Source of the DNA: an uncultured Mailhella sp. | Lineage (GTDB): Bacteria > Desulfobacterota > Desulfovibrionia > Desulfovibrionales > Desulfovibrionaceae | Reading direction: 5' to 3' | DNA: 6,819 nucleotides | Assembly (NCBI GenBank): GCA_905192935.1 | Contig: CAJJMX010000091.1 | Span: forward strand, 1-6,819 | Shown: positions 6,252-6,819 of the stretch, one piece after another | Numbering within the stretch: position 1 is the stretch's first letter | Layout of the letters: every line of letters starts with the position of its first letter | Notes under the pieces: model-generated | Databases searched by the model: none | Seen by the model: only the letters and a program-made list of their open reading frames with translations | Told to the model about the DNA's origin: nothing | Position numbers and translations under genes: made by a program

Positions 6252-6286
6252 AACGCCGCCGATGCCCCGCGCCTCGGCGGCGTTTT
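6252..6286 (+). terminator. Intrinsic terminator of the carboxylase operon
   Basis: AACGCCGCCGA (6252-6262) and TCGGCGGCGTT (6274-6284) form a perfect 11-bp, mostly GC stem with an 11-nt loop. The T at 6283-6286 completes a four-T run, interrupted by CG. It begins 20 nt after the stop of the carrier gene and most likely ends the three-gene transcript. Confidence 0.85.
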
Positions 6287-6294
6287 CGTAAAAA

Positions 6295-6334
6295 GACAGA
6301 AAAGGCAGGAAACGCAGGAAAGGCAGGAAAGGCA
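6295..6334. repeat. 9-bp tandem repeat, about four units
   Basis: GGCAGGAAA occurs at 6304-6312 and 6322-6330, with CGCAGGAAA between them (6313-6321), a degenerate GACAGAAAA before (6295-6303) and a partial GGCA after (6331-6334). It is purine-rich on the + strand, follows the operon terminator directly, and runs into the next hairpin. A function is not apparent; replication slippage explains it. Confidence 0.8.
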
Positions 6335-6335
6335 T

Positions 6336-6358
6336 GCGGGGGGAATAATTCCCCCCGC
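6336..6358. repeat. Perfect 10-bp inverted repeat
   Basis: GCGGGGGGAA (6336-6345) and TTCCCCCCGC (6349-6358) form a perfect stem with a TAA loop. It would fold in either strand's transcript. There is no T run after it on the + strand; read on the - strand it is followed by the purine/pyrimidine tandem repeat (TTTCC runs), so a bidirectional transcription barrier is conceivable. Confidence 0.85.
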
Positions 6359-6360
6359 GC

Positions 6361-6407
6361 CCCCTTGTTTCTGTCGTGCGGCTGCGCCGCCCGACAGGAC
6401 AAAGGGG
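6361..6407. repeat. Long imperfect inverted repeat
   Basis: The 22-nt arms 6361-6382 (beginning CCCCTTG, ending TGCGGC) and 6386-6407 (beginning GCCGCCCGACAGG, ending AAAGGGG) pair at 18 positions, plus one G-T wobble, around a TGC loop. It starts 2 nt after the preceding hairpin, so the two form a double stem-loop. The pairing resembles dispersed intergenic repeats of the REP kind, but no second copy is in this window. Confidence 0.75.
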
Positions 6408-6431
6408 ACGGGAAGGCTTATGCCGTGCGTC

Positions 6432-6530
6432 TTTTCAACGTCCGGGGAAATGCTTGTTGGCAGCGGAAAGCCGTCTCTCAACGCTCGGACGGACTTTCGT
6501 TTGCAGCGGGATGACGGTTTTTCAACGCTC
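6432..6530. repeat. Degenerate direct repeat with 43-44 bp period
   Basis: TCAACG recurs at 6435-6440, 6478-6483 and 6522-6527, and GCAGCGG at 6460-6466 and 6503-6509. The two motifs keep the same phase, so the first two units align over about 43 bp, with the third truncated after TCAACGCTC. This is an old tandem duplication in non-coding DNA rather than coding repeats: the frames across it show no repeated protein pattern. Confidence 0.55.
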
Positions 6531-6537
6531 TGGGGCC

Positions 6538-6559
6538 CCGGGCGACGTGAGGAGCCCGG
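6538..6559. repeat. GC-only hairpin
   Basis: CCGGGC (6538-6543) pairs with GCCCGG (6554-6559) around a 10-nt loop. It follows a GGGGCCCC palindrome (6532-6539) that overlaps its left arm, and ends 1 nt before the nested inverted repeat at 6561-6614. Confidence 0.5.
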
Positions 6560-6560
6560 C

Positions 6561-6614
6561 CGGTGGTCATGAATAGCCGGAATTCACTTCCGGCGTTAAA
6601 TGAAATGACCACCG
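6561..6614. repeat. Nested double inverted repeat, 54 nt
   Basis: The outer arms CGGTGGTCAT (6561-6570) and ATGACCACCG (6605-6614) are perfect 10-bp complements. Inside them GCCGGAA (6576-6582) and TTCCGGC (6588-6594) form a perfect 7-bp stem with a TTCAC loop. The asymmetric internal loop has 5 nt on the left and 10 nt on the right. Two stacked perfect stems suggest a selected structure: a structured RNA, a protein-binding or recombination site, or the end of a small mobile element. Nothing in the sequence separates these options. Confidence 0.7.
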
Positions 6615-6706
6615 TGCAAATTATGCGTCCGTACAGTGTGTCCGGGGCAGACGGGAGAGTGCGGGACTAGGGCATCGGAAAATGTCGCGCCCGCCTGCCT
6701 TCGCCG

Positions 6707-6738
6707 ACCGATGTTCCCGCTTTCGCGGTCACATCGGT
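6707..6738. repeat. Interrupted 12-bp hairpin
   Basis: ACCGATGT (6707-6714) pairs with ACATCGGT (6731-6738), and CCGC (6717-6720) with GCGG (6725-6728), separated by a TC/TC internal mismatch and capped by a TTTC loop. No T run follows on either strand, so it is not a standard terminator. The remaining sequence from 6739 to the end shows no gene, tRNA or clear promoter. Confidence 0.6.
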
Positions 6739-6819
6739 GTTGTTGGAAGGGATTTCCGGATTTTTAAGGGAGAGGGAAGTCCGAAGCTCTGGAAAAACGT
6801 CGTTGAGAGCAGACAGTCG

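Noticed and set aside
1832..6481. A 1549-codon open frame on the - strand across all three carboxylase genes
   Set aside because: Its codons lie exactly opposite the sense codons, and all three genes share the same frame. It stays open because the genes never use TTA, CTA or TCA, the complements of stop codons. The product is low-complexity in Gly, Ala, Val, His and Asp, and the sense strand has clear family motifs.
6376..6576. A 66-codon + strand frame over the repeats downstream of the operon
   Set aside because: It runs through hairpins and direct repeats, has no ribosome site and no recognisable domain.
6595..6601. GTTAAAT matches the GTTRRRY core of integron attC sites
   Set aside because: No matching RYYYAAC partner upstream in the right pairing position, no integrase or cassette gene; the nearby CAAC motifs have T where R is needed.
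6740..6768. Possible promoter TTGTTG, 17 nt, TTTAAG near the window end
   Set aside because: The -10 box is a poor match and no start codon with a ribosome site follows in the remaining sequence.
1..6819. CRISPR array, tRNA, rRNA, insertion sequence
   Set aside because: No regularly spaced identical repeats with unique spacers, no cloverleaf or rRNA-like stretch, and no transposase gene were found; the direct repeats present are contiguous or decayed.

Overview
The window is about 6.8 kb of GC-rich bacterial DNA. It reads as a Gram-negative anaerobe. The divergent acetyl-CoA carboxylase (ACC) gene set, with alpha and beta carboxyltransferase halves fused in one protein, is an arrangement I associate with Desulfovibrio-type bacteria. 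That assignment is inference from gene organisation and composition; no rRNA or other taxonomic marker is present.

Layout: (1) Positions 2-598 hold the 3' part of an unrecognised, probably exported protein. Positions 723-1085 hold a 120-residue protein with two membrane segments. (2) Positions 1086-1876 carry no convincing gene. They include an extremely A-poor tract (9 A in 269 nt), an 18-bp tandem repeat, a weak 29-codon ORF, and a near-consensus sigma70-type promoter (TTGATT, 16 nt, TATAAT) that starts a leader of about 180 nt. (3) Positions 1877-6232 hold three closely spaced same-strand genes: biotin carboxylase, fused alpha/beta carboxyltransferase, and a protein with two biotinyl/lipoyl-like domains. 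They are followed by a strong intrinsic terminator at 6252-6286. (4) Positions 6287-6819 have no gene but are packed with inverted and direct repeats.

Together the three genes look like a complete, self-contained ACC making malonyl-CoA for fatty acid synthesis. The biotin carboxylase would carboxylate biotin using ATP and bicarbonate, the small protein would carry the biotin, and the fusion protein would move the carboxyl group to acetyl-CoA. Every component departs from the E. coli pattern: the carboxylase has altered motif neighbourhoods, the carboxyltransferase has alpha before beta with a long helical insert and a stretched zinc site, and the carrier lacks a textbook AMKM site but has two barrel-sandwich-like repeats. 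These departures are the most interesting biology here. The ribosome binding sites of the first two genes can each pair with a nearby anti-SD stretch, which hints at translational control.
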